From: DASWHK01 sp036398215
Lineage (GTDB): Bacteria; Acidobacteriota; UBA890
Assembly (NCBI GenBank): GCA_036398215.1
Contig: DASWHK010000190.1
Span: forward strand, 1 to 6,911
Direction: 5' to 3'
DNA length: 6,911 bases
Below are positions 6,639 to 6,911 of the stretch, piece after piece. Position 1 is the first letter of the stretch. The number at the start of each line of letters is the position of its first letter. The notes under the pieces were generated by a model. The model had not been told where the DNA came from and did not search any database. It was given only the letters and a program-made list of their open reading frames with translations. Made by a program: the position numbers and the translations under genes.

Positions 6639-6669
6639 ATTGTACCGCGTGGCAGAGAGCCGGGGTCAA
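6639..6669 (-). promoter_or_regulatory. Candidate promoter of the winged-helix gene, leaderless type
   Basis: On the minus strand, TTGACC (6669-6664, 5 of 6 matches to consensus) and TACAAT (6644-6639, 5 of 6) are separated by 19 nt, slightly longer than ideal. Six bases separate the -10 element from the A of the ATG at 6632, so the transcript would begin at or beside the start codon. The absence of a Shine-Dalgarno sequence before this ATG agrees with leaderless translation. Confidence 0.5.
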
Positions 6670-6737
6670 GGAAGCCGGCTCGACCCGCTCCGCAAACATT
6701 GCTAGCGTCTGGCGGGGACCAGATCGGTTGGCAGGCA

Positions 6738-6911
6738 GTGGATCCAAGAGCGAGCATCATCTTCTTCGCGCGTCGCCATCGCGCCGCCCTCATCGTCGCG
6801 GCGACCGCGGCCGTCGCGCTGCTCGCCGACCATTTTCTCGCCGGCGCCGCGATGCGGGGGCTGGCGGTTCGCTCTTGGGGGGCCGCGCGAGCCTGGTTCG
6901 ATGGCTTGACC
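6738..6911 (+). CDS. Probable membrane protein, N-terminal fragment (runs off right edge)
   Basis: From a GTG at 6738 the frame stays open to the end of the window (58 codons, no stop). The predicted N-terminus is 'MDPRASIIFFARRHRAALIV', with a basic RRHR cluster followed by a hydrophobic segment ALIVAATAAVALLADHFLAG at about residues 17-36. This fits one inner-membrane helix or an uncleaved signal anchor with the N-terminus inside. Third codon positions are strongly G/C, as in the other genes here, which supports real coding. The start is uncertain: no strong ribosome site precedes this GTG, and the frame remains open further upstream, including a TTG at 6699. I do not recognise the family. 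It is divergent from the winged-helix gene with about 105 bp between starts. Confidence 0.5.
   Translation, partial: MDPRASIIFFARRHRAALIVAATAAVALLADHFLAGAAMRGLAVRSWGAARAWFDGLT

Noticed and set aside
6631..6641. Four-codon leader frame (ATG CGC GGA TGA) overlapping the winged-helix start
   Set aside because: If transcription starts at the proposed +1 this ATG is not in the message, and such tiny frames arise by chance.
6376..6747. 123-codon minus-strand frame overlapping the winged-helix gene
   Set aside because: Shadow frame; the 79-aa frame has a sensible helix and wing pattern and a promoter, while this one is Arg-rich without structure.
1..6911. CRISPR array, tRNA, rRNA, insertion sequence or attachment site
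   Set aside because: No regularly spaced repeats, no tRNA-like cloverleaf, no transposase frame and no terminal inverted repeats were seen on either strand.

Overview
This is a GC-rich window (about 70% GC by eye) of bacterial chromosome-like DNA. The protein types suggest an Acidobacteriota or Gemmatimonadota-like soil or environmental bacterium: a large exported TolB-propeller/amidohydrolase fusion, a PQQ-dependent dehydrogenase lipoprotein, a small exported 'FSGTW' protein and a PQQ-type propeller protein. This assignment rests on family knowledge only; there is no rRNA or marker gene.

Layout. Bases 1-210 (+) are the C-terminal end of a PQQ-type beta-propeller protein that begins before the window. 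It is convergent with the next gene, with only 11 bp between the stop codons. Bases 222-6291 hold a tightly packed three-gene unit on the minus strand, transcribed right to left: a 1183-aa exported propeller/amidohydrolase (2740-6291), a 158-aa exported small protein (2267-2743) and a 682-aa PQQ-dependent dehydrogenase lipoprotein (222-2270). Both junctions are 4-nt stop/start overlaps (ATGA, then GTGA followed directly by an ATG), which strongly suggests translational coupling. A further 101 bp upstream lies a 79-aa winged-helix protein on the same strand (6393-6632). Divergent from it, a probable membrane protein starts at 6738 (+) and runs off the right edge.

How the genes may work together. 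All three operon products carry export signals, so the unit acts outside the cytoplasm. The simplest reading is a periplasmic catabolic unit: the amidohydrolase cleaves an unknown substrate and the quinoprotein oxidises an alcohol or sugar-type compound, passing electrons to a separate acceptor because it has no haem motif. The small protein's role is unknown. The winged-helix protein is a natural candidate regulator of the operon, the divergent membrane gene, or itself; this is inference from position. Candidate sigma70-type promoters lie before the amidohydrolase gene and before the winged-helix gene; the latter would give a leaderless transcript.

No mobile element, CRISPR array, tRNA, rRNA or convincing intrinsic terminator was found. 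I do not see a clearly new biological system. The most distinctive points are the coupled hydrolase/small protein/quinoprotein cassette, the low-complexity inserts in the amidohydrolase, and the leaderless-type promoter.
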